Source of the DNA: Gloeothece verrucosa PCC 7822
Lineage (GTDB): Bacteria > Cyanobacteriota > Cyanobacteriia > Cyanobacteriales > Microcystaceae
DNA length: 64,000 bases
Direction: 5' to 3'
Assembly (NCBI RefSeq): GCF_000147335.1
Contig: NC_014501.1
Location: 4,232,001 to 4,296,000, forward strand
The notes under the pieces were generated by a model, which saw nothing but the letters and a program-made list of their open reading frames with translations, was not told where the DNA came from and did no database searches. A program made the translations under genes and the position numbers. Shown here in pieces: positions 32,209-41,448 of the stretch. Position 1 is the stretch's first letter. Every line of letters begins with the position of its first letter.

Positions 32209-32308
32209 CTTAACTTCCAAAAGATAAGAAAATAGGCCTTGACCTCTTACGGCTAATCCTCCCTAAGCAATAATGCTTAGTCTGAACGAGTTTTCCTTGG
32301 AAGTTAAG
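32209..32308. other. Nested inverted repeat, about 100 bp
   Basis: Outer arms CTTAACTTCCAA (32209-32220) and TTGGAAGTTAAG (32297-32308) are perfectly complementary. In between lies a second perfect hairpin, CTAAGCA-ATAA-TGCTTAG (32263-32280). It lies in the 296-bp gap upstream of the sugar transferase gene. It could be a small RNA, a leader structure or a miniature mobile element. Confidence 0.6.
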
Positions 32309-32431
32309 AGCCATAGCTAGACAAACTTAAAATTTTATTCTGTATCTATTTTTACATTTTTTTGAAATGAATGGCCAAAGTTAACAAAAATTAATTGCTC
32401 CTGTCTTAAGAAAAATGTGCAGTAGTCTCCA

Positions 32432-33928
32432 ATGAGAAAGGGTCGGCCTAAAATTGAGGAAGGACACAGAGTCAAGACGGCAATGGACAAACCTTCACCC
32501 ACAAGCAAACGAATAGCATCAGATATTCGAGCTACGGATCAGTTTCATTGGTTCACCCACGATCAAAAACAAAGATACTACAGCTTATGCTTGCTCTCGA
32601 GTGACGTATTGGCCTTAGCCGCCGCTTGGAAAATAGCCCACTTCCTCAATCACTTTTACTCTCCGATACCTCCTCAGTTAAATTGGTGGGAGTGGTGGGG
32701 AATGCCCAGTTTGTTTTGGCTGTTAGTGAGTGTTATCCTCGTCTTTTTTGCTTATGGCGGCCTTTACAGTTCTTCTAAGAAGGCTCAAAACTATGTGCGT
32801 GCGGCTAAATTAGTCAGTGCGGTTTATTTATTGTCGCTGGTGATAGCTTACTTTTATGACCCTAAACTAGACCCACCAAGGTCCCTATTTTTTACCGCTT
32901 GGTTGAGCAGTGTATTCATCGTGGTGGGTTTTCGGCTGTTTATTACCTTAATCGTCAATCAATTTGAACGGCGCAATCAGCCAGAAATTCCCGTTTTTGT
33001 CATAGCACCTGCTTCACGCTTACAAAAATTAGCGGCAATTTTAGAAAGACGTTCTGCTTATAAAGTGGTGGGAGCCGCCTTAGCCTGTACAGCCAACACC
33101 TCTGCCACCTTAACGGCAATTTATCATTCAGGTGCCGAAGAAGTCTTAGCAGAAGGCATACCAGAGACAGCATTAGCCTCAACCTTGTTTTGGAATTTAC
33201 GCCGCGCCGGTATTAGATTACGTCTGCTCCCCTCAAGTCGAGAAATTCTCTATCGTCGAGGAGTACCAGAAATTGTGGCAGGAATCCCAAGCTTAAGAGT
33301 AGAAACCCCTTTTGTTTTGGGATTAGATTATCGGATGAAGCGGATACTAGACTTTTTTGGTGCTTTGTTCGGTTTGATTATCTTATCTCCTCTTTTGCTC
33401 GGAGTTGCCATCGCCATTAAACTGAGTGATCCGGGTCCGGTATTTTTCCGCCAAGAACGCATTGGCTTACAGGGTAAGATCTTTCAAATGTGGAAATTTC
33501 GCACAATGGTAGTTAACGCCGCACAACTTCAGCAACAATTAGAAGCAGAAAATATCACTCAAGATGGGATTATGTTTAAACTCAAACATGATCCTCGTAT
33601 TATACCTATCGGCCATTTTTTACGACGCACCAGTATTGATGAACTGCCTCAACTCTTCAATGTGGTCATCGGTCAAATGAGTTTAGTTGGTCCTCGTCCT
33701 TTACCGCTACGGGATGTGGAACGCTTTGAACCTTGGCATCACATTCGTCATCAAGTCCTACCGGGTATTACTGGTCTCTGGCAAATTTCAGGACGTTCTG
33801 ATATTGAAGACTTTAATGATGCGGCTCGTCTGGACCTTTACTATATTGATAACTGGTCACTCAACTTAGATTTAGATATTTTAGTAGAAACAGTCAGATT
33901 GGTGCTGTTTGGCAAAGGAGCCTATTAA
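32432..33928 (+). CDS. Exopolysaccharide polyprenyl glycosylphosphotransferase
   Basis: A 498-residue membrane protein. An N-terminal half with four to five membrane segments (LLSSDVLALAAAWKIAHFL, SLFWLLVSVILVFFAYGG) and a CoA-binding-like middle are followed by the C-terminal bacterial sugar transferase domain. That domain includes MKRILDFFGALFGLIILSPL, DPGPVFFRQERIGLQGK, MWKFRTMVVNA, RRTSIDELPQLFNVVIGQM and LVGPRPLPLRDVE. It transfers a sugar-1-phosphate to undecaprenyl phosphate, the first step of an exopolysaccharide unit. ATG 32483 (MDKPSPTSKR) is an alternative start. Confidence 0.92.
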   Translation: MRKGRPKIEEGHRVKTAMDKPSPTSKRIASDIRATDQFHWFTHDQKQRYYSLCLLSSDVLALAAAWKIAHFLNHFYSPIPPQLNWWEWWGMPSLFWLLVSVILVFFAYGGLYSSSKKAQNYVRAAKLVSAVYLLSLVIAYFYDPKLDPPRSLFFTAWLSSVFIVVGFRLFITLIVNQFERRNQPEIPVFVIAPASRLQKLAAILERRSAYKVVGAALACTANTSATLTAIYHSGAEEVLAEGIPETALASTLFWNLRRAGIRLRLLPSSREILYRRGVPEIVAGIPSLRVETPFVLGLDYRMKRILDFFGALFGLIILSPLLLGVAIAIKLSDPGPVFFRQERIGLQGKIFQMWKFRTMVVNAAQLQQQLEAENITQDGIMFKLKHDPRIIPIGHFLRRTSIDELPQLFNVVIGQMSLVGPRPLPLRDVERFEPWHHIRHQVLPGITGLWQISGRSDIEDFNDAARLDLYYIDNWSLNLDLDILVETVRLVLFGKGAY

Positions 33929-33954
33929 GTTAACTTTAAGCTTTTTTAGGAGAT

Positions 33955-34314
33955 TTATTGGTAACTTTTCCCGATTTTTTTCTCAGCAGGCAAATTGGCT
34001 TGTTTTTTTAAATACAATAAATGTCCTGGAGCGATTAAGAGGCCTGTTTTTTTCCATCCCACAATTTCCCAACCTCCCAAGACGGTATGATTTAAAAATT
34101 GAATCGTATTCGGCACAATCTTTTTAACTTCCATCTCCTTATTTAAAAGGATCGCACAGCCATTATACCCCAAGGTTAAATCCGGAGTAAAATCTTTCAG
34201 ATAAAAACACTTGAGAGAAGTATCACCTTGCAAATTAGTATAAACATTAACATCTAAGTTCCGATATTCTTTACCAATTTCAGCATTAGTTTTATAGGTT
34301 TGAAACATAGTCAA
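33955..34314 (-). CDS. Hypothetical protein
   Basis: A 119-residue protein (MTMFQTYKTNAEIGKEYRNL, LTLGYNGCAILLNKEMEVKK, HTVLGGWEIVGWKKTGLLIA), compact and beta-rich. No family recognised. It converges on the sugar transferase gene with a 26-bp gap. The 180 bp upstream are AT-rich and could hold a promoter. Confidence 0.6.
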   Translation of the reverse strand: MTMFQTYKTNAEIGKEYRNLDVNVYTNLQGDTSLKCFYLKDFTPDLTLGYNGCAILLNKEMEVKKIVPNTIQFLNHTVLGGWEIVGWKKTGLLIAPGHLLYLKKQANLPAEKKIGKSYQ

Positions 34315-34495
34315 TCACCTCTTATGCTAAAGGCCTTATTAACAGTTGGGCTATTGAGTTTTTTTTTGCACTTAGCTCATTATAAAAATAACGTTTTGAA
34401 ATATTAATTTTCTTCCGATAAAATACTGATTTTTGTCTAAGAATTCCCTTAGAAAGCAATTTCACTTATAGGAAAAATACTTAATTAAAAACCGA

Positions 34496-35638
34496 TCATA
34501 AAAACCGAGAAAGATTAAACAAACCAATCTCATGTTCGGTTGTGCCTCTCATGGCCAAATCAGCTAAAATACTGCCCACTAAGGTAGTAAACTTAAAGCC
34601 ATGACCCGAAAAACCAGCCGCCACTAAAACATGATGGTGTTGAGGAAGAAAATCAATAATAAAATCCTTATCAGGAGTCATCGTATATAAGCATCGGCGA
34701 GTTTCTAGCAATTCCCCATTAGCACCCGGAATATATTGGGCAATAAACTTTCTCAATTTTTCTATCCAAATATCCGAGGGAGTATAATCAACTGCCTTAA
34801 CATCATCTACCGTTTCCCATCCATAAAACGTAGAAATTTTTACACCAGAATGCTCACAAATCGGTAAACCATAGGGAAACTCTCCCGCATCATCTAGCCA
34901 ATGAGCTAAAAAAACGGGAAATTTACCCGGCTGAAAATCTTCAGGATTTTGAGCGGCAAAAAAGCCAAACTGACAAGGCATAATTGTCAAAGGTAAATCA
35001 ACACCCATTTGAGCCAAAATTTGTTTAGACCAACTCCCCGCAGTCAGCACCAGTTTATCCGCAAAATACCTATCTTGACTTGTTTTTATTTCCACGTGAT
35101 CAGACTGAACGTGAATTTCAGTAACGGCAGTATTTTCACAAATAACGGCTCCATATTTTTTCGCTAAACGCAGATGAGATAACACACATTGAGAGGCCTT
35201 AAGAATGCCGGTATCAGCTTGATATAAGGCTTCCATCTGAGGGGGTAGCTGAAATTGCGGGAATCTTTGCTGTATTTCTTGAGCATTCAACCGTTCATAA
35301 GCGATCTTAGCCGCTTCCATACTTTCAGCCAGTTCTTTTAAACTGCGGGTATGGGGTAAACCTAGGTCTAATTGTCCCGTTTTAATCAAAAGACTTTCCC
35401 CGGCTTCCTCTTGTAGTGCAAACCAGAGAGGATAAGCAGAACGCATTAACTCAATATAAATTGGGTTATCATAAGCATAACGAATGACCCTAGAATAACC
35501 GTAAGAACTGCCAAGTTTATGATTAAGTTCAAACTGTTCTAAGACTAGCACTCGTTGTTGACGTTGAGCCAAGTAATAAGCAACAGCACTACCGACTCCA
35601 CCCGCACCTATGACAATAACATCAAAATTGTGTGTCAT
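34496..35638 (-). CDS. FAD-dependent amine oxidase (sarcosine/N-methyltryptophan oxidase-like)
   Basis: A 380-residue DAO-family flavoenzyme. The dinucleotide-binding motif is VIVIGAGGVGSAVAYYLAQR, then GSSYGYSRVIRYAYDNPIY, the sarcosine-oxidase pattern in which His/Arg residues line the active site. LVLTAGSWSKQILAQMGVDL and the C-terminal LVAAGFSGHGFKFTTLVGSI complete the family set. It should oxidise a secondary amine or N-methyl amino acid, giving H2O2. The substrate cannot be fixed. It is divergent from the PPTase gene. Confidence 0.87.
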   Translation of the reverse strand: MTHNFDVIVIGAGGVGSAVAYYLAQRQQRVLVLEQFELNHKLGSSYGYSRVIRYAYDNPIYIELMRSAYPLWFALQEEAGESLLIKTGQLDLGLPHTRSLKELAESMEAAKIAYERLNAQEIQQRFPQFQLPPQMEALYQADTGILKASQCVLSHLRLAKKYGAVICENTAVTEIHVQSDHVEIKTSQDRYFADKLVLTAGSWSKQILAQMGVDLPLTIMPCQFGFFAAQNPEDFQPGKFPVFLAHWLDDAGEFPYGLPICEHSGVKISTFYGWETVDDVKAVDYTPSDIWIEKLRKFIAQYIPGANGELLETRRCLYTMTPDKDFIIDFLPQHHHVLVAAGFSGHGFKFTTLVGSILADLAMRGTTEHEIGLFNLSRFL

Positions 35639-35786
35639 AAAAATTTCACTTCTAAGACCAATTTACTGAATGTCTGCTACAAATCAGCTACTAGCAATTC
35701 CCCTTATTAAACCGGGCAACCGGCGATGATTTCTAGTATAAATGAAGGAAAAATGCTATAAAAAAAATAGACCTTGAAAAGATTTA

Positions 35787-36512
35787 ATGATGAACCCAAT
35801 TTGGCAAACTCCCCCCCAAGAATTGACACTAGACTTTCAGGACGTTCATATTTGGTGCGCTAATCTAGACCTTCCTCAAGAACAAATTTTACCATTAGCA
35901 AAACTTCTCTGTGAAGAAGAAATCAACCGAGCTAACCGATTTCAGTTTGAACACCATCGACACCGTTTTATTGCTGCCCGAGGCACTCTAAGAATAATTT
36001 TAGGACAATATTTAAATCGGGTAAGTGATCGCATAGAATTTGATTACAGCCCTAAAGGTAAACCGAGCATCATCGCAAGCCAAGGCATTGAGTTTAATAT
36101 GTCTCACTCGGAAACCTTGGCCTTATACGGCGTAACCCGAAACCGCCCCATCGGAGTCGATATAGAATATCTTCGTCCCATGAAAGATGCCGCACAACTA
36201 GCCAAACGTTTCTTTTGCCAGAGCGAATCAGAAGCCATTAGCGGACTTCCTGCCGGTGAGATAGAAAAAACCTTTTTTCGCGCTTGGACGGCAAAAGAAG
36301 CCTTTTTAAAAGCTACTGGTGAAGGAATTGCCGGGGGGTTGGATCAGATAGAAGTTGACTTAAGTTCTCAGGAATCAAGGCAGTTTTTGAGTATTAATGG
36401 CAATGCTCAAGAAGTGGAGAATTGGTCATTGTTGCCGCTTGTTGTGGCTGAGAATTATCTAGGGGCAGTGGTGGTTAAGGGGCCAGGGCTGTTTCGTTTT
36501 TTTAAACCCTGA
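35787..36512 (+). CDS. 4'-phosphopantetheinyl transferase (Sfp type)
   Basis: A 241-residue Sfp-type PPTase. P1-like region RFQFEHHRHRFIAARGTLR, then YSPKGKPSI, FNMSHSETLALYGV, the metal-binding RPIGVDIEYLR (Asp, Glu) and FRAWTAKEAFLKATGEGI (WxxKEA). It activates carrier proteins of fatty-acid, polyketide or peptide synthesis by adding the phosphopantetheine arm. Cyanobacteria usually have one such broad-range enzyme (HetI-like). The last bases overlap a hicA remnant on the other strand. Confidence 0.92.
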   Translation: MMNPIWQTPPQELTLDFQDVHIWCANLDLPQEQILPLAKLLCEEEINRANRFQFEHHRHRFIAARGTLRIILGQYLNRVSDRIEFDYSPKGKPSIIASQGIEFNMSHSETLALYGVTRNRPIGVDIEYLRPMKDAAQLAKRFFCQSESEAISGLPAGEIEKTFFRAWTAKEAFLKATGEGIAGGLDQIEVDLSSQESRQFLSINGNAQEVENWSLLPLVVAENYLGAVVVKGPGLFRFFKP

Positions 36513-36594
36513 TTTGTACTTGTGATAGAGTTTGTCTAAATTGTTCAATAACTTTGATAAATTCTTTGGCTTTAACCGAAGGAAAAATACTCAT
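36502..36594 (-). pseudogene. Truncated hicA toxin remnant
   Basis: A 30-codon frame starting MSIFPSVKAKEFIKVIEQF, like the N-terminus of HicA mRNA interferases (LPSVxGKELIKxLE). The rest (RQTLSQVQIRV, stop) is unrelated and the catalytic His region is absent. Its ATG overlaps the hicB stop (ATGA), as in intact hicBA operons of this order. The tail overlaps the end of the PPTase gene, so a deletion joined the two. Confidence 0.55.
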
Positions 36595-36827
36595 GCTAAT
36601 ATCGTTAAAGGTTTAACGATTAAATCGGGAGGGATGGACAAATTATCAGCTTTTAAACTTTCAATATATAATTCAATGGCTTCTGTAATATTAGCGATAG
36701 CTTCTTCAAAAGAATCTCCTTGAGAGTGGCAGCCTTTTAAGGCTGGACAAAAGGCATGATAGCCACCATCAGATTCTTTTTCTAGAATAACAGTATAATT
36801 GTAAATTTGTTTACTGTTGCTGTTCAT
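36591..36827 (-). CDS. HicB family antitoxin
   Basis: A 78-residue protein from ATG 36825-36827 (MNSNSKQIYNYTVILEKESD). The family core is GGYHAFCPALKGCHSQGDSFEEA followed by IANITEAIELYIESLKADN; this is the partial RNase H-like fold that neutralises HicA. No DNA-binding tail is visible. The partner toxin is truncated (36502-36594), so this is probably an orphan antitoxin. Confidence 0.8.
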   Translation of the reverse strand: MNSNSKQIYNYTVILEKESDGGYHAFCPALKGCHSQGDSFEEAIANITEAIELYIESLKADNLSIPPDLIVKPLTILA

Positions 36828-37317
36828 CGATGATAGAACTATAGGAATTGACAGGTTTTTAATTAACACTAATTTTATGATAAACTATTACCAGAAAAAT
36901 TGCTTAGTTGGCGGTTAATAAATTAGATATTAGCGGTAAGTGCGGCTAACAGGCGGGAATGAGGCTAGATGGCCAAATATAGCCTCAGAGAGCTAATTCT
37001 TAACATATTGGCGAGTTTTTTTAACATCAACATCAGATAAAAACTTACACCAAAGTTGATGCAAGCTGTAATCCTTTTGATTTTATCATGCCAATCTAAC
37101 TTGACAGACCACTAGGGGTATTGTACCTCCACATAAGCCACTGCTCTTGCCTATGGCAAATTTTATCCCCAAGGGAGCCGCTTAGAAATCATTACCGGTA
37201 AATTAATCTTGGAGTTTCATCCTAATTTCATAGTTAAAAGCCATCCTTGAAATAGGGATTAATAAAGAAACAACTTAAGTATTGTCCCTGACAACCAAAC
37301 AGGATTGAGGTATAACT
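36828..37317. other. Intergenic region, no gene recognised
   Basis: AT-rich region of about 490 bp between hicB and the DUF305 gene. I see no frame with family similarity and no clear structured RNA. It must hold the promoters of both flanking genes. Confidence 0.5.
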
Positions 37318-37947
37318 ATGAAAAATTCATCTTTATTATGCAGTTTAGTAGGCTTATTGGCTAGTAGCACATTAACAGGATTATTATTCATCAACCCGAC
37401 ACAAGCTCAATCATCACCGCATCATCCTCAGCATCCGCTTAACTCTTCCTCTGGGTGTTGTAGTGGAATGGGAATGACTAATCAACAACAAGATAAGCAT
37501 TTTATTCAAATGATGATTCCTCATCATCAAGGAGCTATAGATATGGCTAATTTGGCCTTAAAGCAATCTCAACATCCTCAAATTAAACAGTTAGCAGAAG
37601 CCATTAAAAAAACTCAAAACCAAGAAATTGAACAACTGAAAACTTGGTATAAACAATGGTATGGGGTAGAACTGCCCAATGATTCTAACTCACAAACTTC
37701 TGCTAATTCTAGCGGCTGTGGGATGATGAGCATGATGTCGACTAATTTACAAGCCCTCAAAAATGCGTCAGATTTTGATAAAGTGTTTATTGAAGAGATG
37801 ATTCCTCATCACCAAAATGCCGTCATGATGTCAGCAATGGTTTTAAATAGTCCACACCCAGAATTACGCAATCTCGCTCTCAACATTATTAACACTCAAA
37901 GCGCAGAAATTGAGGAAATGAATCAGTGGTTAAATAGTTGGTATTAA
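37318..37947 (+). CDS. DUF305 family exported protein (metal-related)
   Basis: A 209-residue protein with a signal peptide (LLCSLVGLLASSTLTGLLFI, then PTQAQS). Two DUF305 halves each carry the hallmark MIPHHQ: QMMIPHHQGAIDMANLAL and EEMIPHHQNAVMMSAMVL. Met, His and Cys are abundant (SGCCSGMGM, GCGMMSMMS), in keeping with copper binding. It lies directly upstream of a two-component system, suggesting a periplasmic metal-stress function controlled by it (inference). Confidence 0.9.
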   Translation: MKNSSLLCSLVGLLASSTLTGLLFINPTQAQSSPHHPQHPLNSSSGCCSGMGMTNQQQDKHFIQMMIPHHQGAIDMANLALKQSQHPQIKQLAEAIKKTQNQEIEQLKTWYKQWYGVELPNDSNSQTSANSSGCGMMSMMSTNLQALKNASDFDKVFIEEMIPHHQNAVMMSAMVLNSPHPELRNLALNIINTQSAEIEEMNQWLNSWY

Positions 37948-38030
37948 TCATTAGTCAATACTCATTAGTCATTAGTCAGAGCGTTTTTTTACCTGTTTAC
38001 TAAGAGGATTTTGAATAAGAGAAATATCCG

Positions 38031-38723
38031 ATGAGAATTTTATTAGTTGAAGATGAACCGGACTTAGGAGAAGCTCTTAAAAAAGCTCTCAATCAAAAAA
38101 AATATATTGTTGACTGGGTACAAGATGGCGCTGAAGCTTGGACTTGTCTAGAATCTCAGTGGACAGAATATAATTTAGCGATTGTTGACTGGTTACTACC
38201 CGGAATAAGCGGATTAGATATTATTAAACGTCTCCGAAAGCAAAAAAATTCCCTACCCGTCTTGATGTTGACGGCCAAAGATCAGATGGAAGATAAAGTT
38301 ATAGGATTAGATGCCGGGGCAGATGATTATTTAATTAAACCCTTTGGAATGGCAGAATTATTAGCTAGATTAAGGGCTTTAGGAAGACGTTCTCCTCAAC
38401 TTCAACCTCAACAGTTTCAAAGAGGTCTTTTGATTCTAGATTATGGAACTCGCACTGTTTATTATAAAAATCATCAAACTCTTCCTTTAACCACAAAAGA
38501 ATTTCAACTTCTGGAGTATTTTTTTAATCATCCCAATCAAATTCTCACGAGTGAACAAATTCGTAATCATCTTTGGGAAATGGGAGAAGAACCTTTAAGT
38601 AATGTGGTAGCGGCTCAGGTTCGCCTCTTACGACGTAAACTAGAAACTGTAGGCAGTAAAAATAGCATTGAAACAGTACATGGTGTAGGCTATCGTTTTA
38701 ATCTTAATTTAGCTTCAGATTGA
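38031..38723 (+). CDS. OmpR-type response regulator (RppA/CopR-like)
   Basis: A 230-residue regulator. The receiver domain has ILLVEDEPDLGEALKKAL, phospho-Asp in LAIVDWLLPGISGLDI, and VLMLTAKDQ with Lys in YLIKPFGMAELLARL. The winged helix follows (FNHPNQILTSEQIRNHLWEM, VRLLRRKLE, TVHGVGYRFN). It lies 12 bp before the kinase gene and after DUF305. The pair resembles cyanobacterial metal-sensing systems such as RppAB/NrsRS and CopRS. Autoregulation of the three-gene unit is likely but not shown. Confidence 0.92.
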   Translation: MRILLVEDEPDLGEALKKALNQKKYIVDWVQDGAEAWTCLESQWTEYNLAIVDWLLPGISGLDIIKRLRKQKNSLPVLMLTAKDQMEDKVIGLDAGADDYLIKPFGMAELLARLRALGRRSPQLQPQQFQRGLLILDYGTRTVYYKNHQTLPLTTKEFQLLEYFFNHPNQILTSEQIRNHLWEMGEEPLSNVVAAQVRLLRRKLETVGSKNSIETVHGVGYRFNLNLASD

Positions 38724-38735
38724 TTCTAATAACTT

Positions 38736-40091
38736 ATGAAGCAAAATCAACTTTTTAATCGAACTCGATGGCGTTTAGCGGTTTGGTATGCTGGCGTAAT
38801 GGGCGTTATTTTCAGTGTATCAGGATATGGTTTATATGAAGCCATTGCTCATGCTCATTGGATGACTTTAGATCGAGAATTAGAGACTGTTGCTGGTATT
38901 CTTCATGATGGTTTAGAATCAAAACTTAAAGTTCCCGGACGCTTAGAACCCAACCTAGAAGAATTATTGCCCAATCTCTGTCAAGTAGGTTCTCTTTGTA
39001 TGAAAGAATCTTCGCCCCTATCTCCTCGTTATACCACTAGCGCAATTTATCGGGGAAATTATTATGTTCGTCTCTATAAACCTTCAGGAGAATTAGTCGC
39101 TATTGCTGGAACTGATCCGATGGGTTTGTCCACGAAATTTAACGCCAAGGAGTGGCAAACTCTACAAGATAATCAAGGGTTTTCTTATCATCAAATTTCG
39201 CTATTACTTCATACAGATAAGGGTTCATCTTGGGGCTATATACAAGTGGGACGCAGTTTTAAAGATTTTCAACAATATTTGCAAAATGTCCGTTGGATTT
39301 TACAGTTAGGTTTGCCGACAACTTTAATTTTAGTGGCGTTTAGTAGTTGGTGGTTAGCGGGTTTAGCTATGCAGCCGGTCTATCAATCTTACCAACAAAT
39401 GCAGCAATTTACGGCTGATGCCGCCCATGAGTTGAGAACGCCTTTAGCGGCTATTCGTGCTACGGTAGAATCTACTTTGATGATGCCTACTTTGACAGAA
39501 AAAGATGCCCGCGATACGCTAAAAATACTCAATCGTCAGAATCAAAGGTTGGCTTATTTAGTGGCTGATTTATTGATGCTTTGTCGTCTGGATTGGCAGT
39601 TAATGATGAGTTCTCAATTAAGGGAGCAAAATGAATCGGTTTGTCTTAATGATTTGGTCAGTGATCTGGTAGAAGAATTGGCTTCTTTAGCTTTATCTTC
39701 TGGAGTAAGTTTGTCGGAAAAAATTCTCATCTCTCATGCTTTAGAAGTCAAAGGAAATGCGGAGCAACTCTATCGCTTAGTGTCTAATTTAGTGGTTAAT
39801 GCGATTCAATATACTCCCCGAGGCGGCCAGGTTATGATTATTTTAGAGCAAACTAAACAAGCCGCTATCCTTCGAGTAGAAGATACGGGAATTGGTATGG
39901 ATATAGACGAACATAATCATATTTTTGACCGATTTTATCGGGTTAATAAAGCTCGTGCTAGGGACCGAGGCGGCTCAGGTTTAGGGTTATCTATTGCTCG
40001 TGCGATCGCCCTGATTCATCAAGGAACTATTTCGGTTCAAAGCGAGTTGGGTAAGGGCAGTATTTTTACTTTGAAATTGCCTTTAATTTAG
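38736..40091 (+). CDS. Sensor histidine kinase (RppB/CopS-like)
   Basis: A 451-residue membrane kinase with two membrane helices (residues about 12-32 and 188-208) flanking a periplasmic sensor domain. The H box is FTADAAHELRTPLAAIRATV, with N box LVSNLVVNAIQYTPRG, G1 RVEDTGIGMDI, F box and G2 GGSGLGLSIARAIAL. The sensor domain has two close Cys (LCQVGSLCM) that might bind metal. Together with the regulator and the DUF305 protein it probably senses copper or another metal in the periplasm or lumen. Confidence 0.92.
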   Translation: MKQNQLFNRTRWRLAVWYAGVMGVIFSVSGYGLYEAIAHAHWMTLDRELETVAGILHDGLESKLKVPGRLEPNLEELLPNLCQVGSLCMKESSPLSPRYTTSAIYRGNYYVRLYKPSGELVAIAGTDPMGLSTKFNAKEWQTLQDNQGFSYHQISLLLHTDKGSSWGYIQVGRSFKDFQQYLQNVRWILQLGLPTTLILVAFSSWWLAGLAMQPVYQSYQQMQQFTADAAHELRTPLAAIRATVESTLMMPTLTEKDARDTLKILNRQNQRLAYLVADLLMLCRLDWQLMMSSQLREQNESVCLNDLVSDLVEELASLALSSGVSLSEKILISHALEVKGNAEQLYRLVSNLVVNAIQYTPRGGQVMIILEQTKQAAILRVEDTGIGMDIDEHNHIFDRFYRVNKARARDRGGSGLGLSIARAIALIHQGTISVQSELGKGSIFTLKLPLI

Positions 40092-40096
40092 TGCGG

Positions 40097-40690
40097 CTAA
40101 AAATTCCAAAAATCTGTAACTTTATAGCCCAATTCTTTTAACATCTGCCACAACAGAGGAAGACTCAACCCAATGACATTACTATGACAACCCTCGATTT
40201 TTTCCACAAATAGCCCTCCTTTCCCCTCCAAAGCAAAACAACCTGCACATTTTAACGGTTCTCCACTGGCAACATAAGCCGCTATTTCCTCATCACTAAT
40301 ATCAGCAAAATACACCTTGGTAATGCCGCAACGCAGTAATTGTTGATCCTGTCTTTTGTCGATTAACGCATGACCGGTATATAAAATTCCCTGATTGCCG
40401 CGCATTTTTTGCCAACGGGTGATCGCTTCTTGGGGTGAGGAGGGTTTACCATAACTTTCTCCATCCACTTCTAACAAAGAATCACACCCTAAAATTAACC
40501 CATCACTCCATTGCTTCGCCACCACTTCGGCCTTGCATTGAGCTAAGGTAGTAACCAGAGCAATTGTATCACTCAACGGGACTTTAGATTCATCGAAATC
40601 ACTCTGACGGACAATGGGATCAATACCGGCTGTTTGTAATAGTTTTCGCCTTGCAGGAGATGCAGAAGCAAGAATAAAAGGAATAGTCAT
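40097..40690 (-). CDS. maf: Maf family nucleotide pyrophosphatase
   Basis: A 197-residue Maf/YhdE/YceF-type enzyme: [58 protein letters not shown] and [20 protein letters not shown] with [10 protein letters not shown] at the end. It hydrolyses non-canonical or modified nucleoside triphosphates to monophosphates and affects septation in some bacteria. It converges on the kinase gene with a 5-bp gap. Confidence 0.93.
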   Translation of the reverse strand: MTIPFILASASPARRKLLQTAGIDPIVRQSDFDESKVPLSDTIALVTTLAQCKAEVVAKQWSDGLILGCDSLLEVDGESYGKPSSPQEAITRWQKMRGNQGILYTGHALIDKRQDQQLLRCGITKVYFADISDEEIAAYVASGEPLKCAGCFALEGKGGLFVEKIEGCHSNVIGLSLPLLWQMLKELGYKVTDFWNF

Positions 40691-40752
40691 ATTAGTCGTT
40701 AGTCGTTAGTCGTTAGTCATTAGTCGTTAGTCATTAATCATTAGTCGTTAGT
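40691..40752. repeat. Tandem heptamers TTAGTCG/TTAGTCA
   Basis: Eight or so consecutive TTAGTCG, TTAGTCA or close variants in the gap upstream of maf. Inverted copies occur near 40818-40832. Similar tracts lie at 37952-37980 and 51478-51520. They belong to the short tandemly repeated heptanucleotides of cyanobacteria. Confidence 0.8.
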
Positions 40753-40835
40753 CGTGAGTGACTTTTTGATAACATTCTTATAGCCGCTATAGCGGTTCAT
40801 AACCAATAACCAATAACCCATGACTAATGACTATT

Positions 40836-41387
40836 TTAATAAACTGAAAATGAATTAACTGCCGTTTCAAAAGTATCTTTTACTTTATTCCAGCGCTGTT
40901 CAGGCGTGGACAGGTTAAAAGTATAAAGTTTGCCGCGACTAACCGCCACACTGGCAATGTCGTGACGTTCTGTATTATCGGGCAGTTTAACTTGATATTC
41001 TAAAATATAATAAGTTTTGCCGTTTTCTTCTCGAGAATCAGCCCTAATTAATTCCGCAGTCCGATTAACATTAGGGTCATTATTCACCGTTTGAAAAAAT
41101 CGATAACCCACATCAGAAGGGGTTCCTATATCCGATAGGGTTTTCCCGTCTGGCACATCACTGATAATAACACTCAAATTCTCTGAGCGTTCGATCAAAT
41201 CCCGATAGACTAAATCTACTCCTTGAGTGGCATTTTTCACATCTACTGGTATCCAGCCGTTAGGATAGAGAAATTGATAACCTGCGCCTGGGCTAACATA
41301 ACTTTGTAAATTGCCTACGTTAGTAGCACAACTCGATAGGCTTAAATTTAAGATTAAAACCAAAATGGCAACAATTGCTCTTAACAT
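40836..41387 (-). CDS. PsbP-like (CyanoP) lipoprotein
   Basis: A 183-residue protein from ATG 41385-41387 (MLRAIVAILVLILNLSLSSC). The N-terminus is a lipoprotein signal with lipobox LSSC. The mature part carries the PsbP fold motifs GAGYQFLYPNGWIPVDVK, LVYRDLIERSENLSVII, LSDIGTPSDVGYRF and YYILEYQVKLPD. CyanoP is a lumenal lipoprotein associated with photosystem II assembly. A longer start six codons upstream (MIYIEK) is possible. Confidence 0.9.
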   Translation of the reverse strand: MLRAIVAILVLILNLSLSSCATNVGNLQSYVSPGAGYQFLYPNGWIPVDVKNATQGVDLVYRDLIERSENLSVIISDVPDGKTLSDIGTPSDVGYRFFQTVNNDPNVNRTAELIRADSREENGKTYYILEYQVKLPDNTERHDIASVAVSRGKLYTFNLSTPEQRWNKVKDTFETAVNSFSVY

Positions 41388-41448
41388 CTTTTCTATGTAG
41401 ATCAATATTTACTCGCTGTCTATTGTACATTGCTAGGGTGCATCACAC

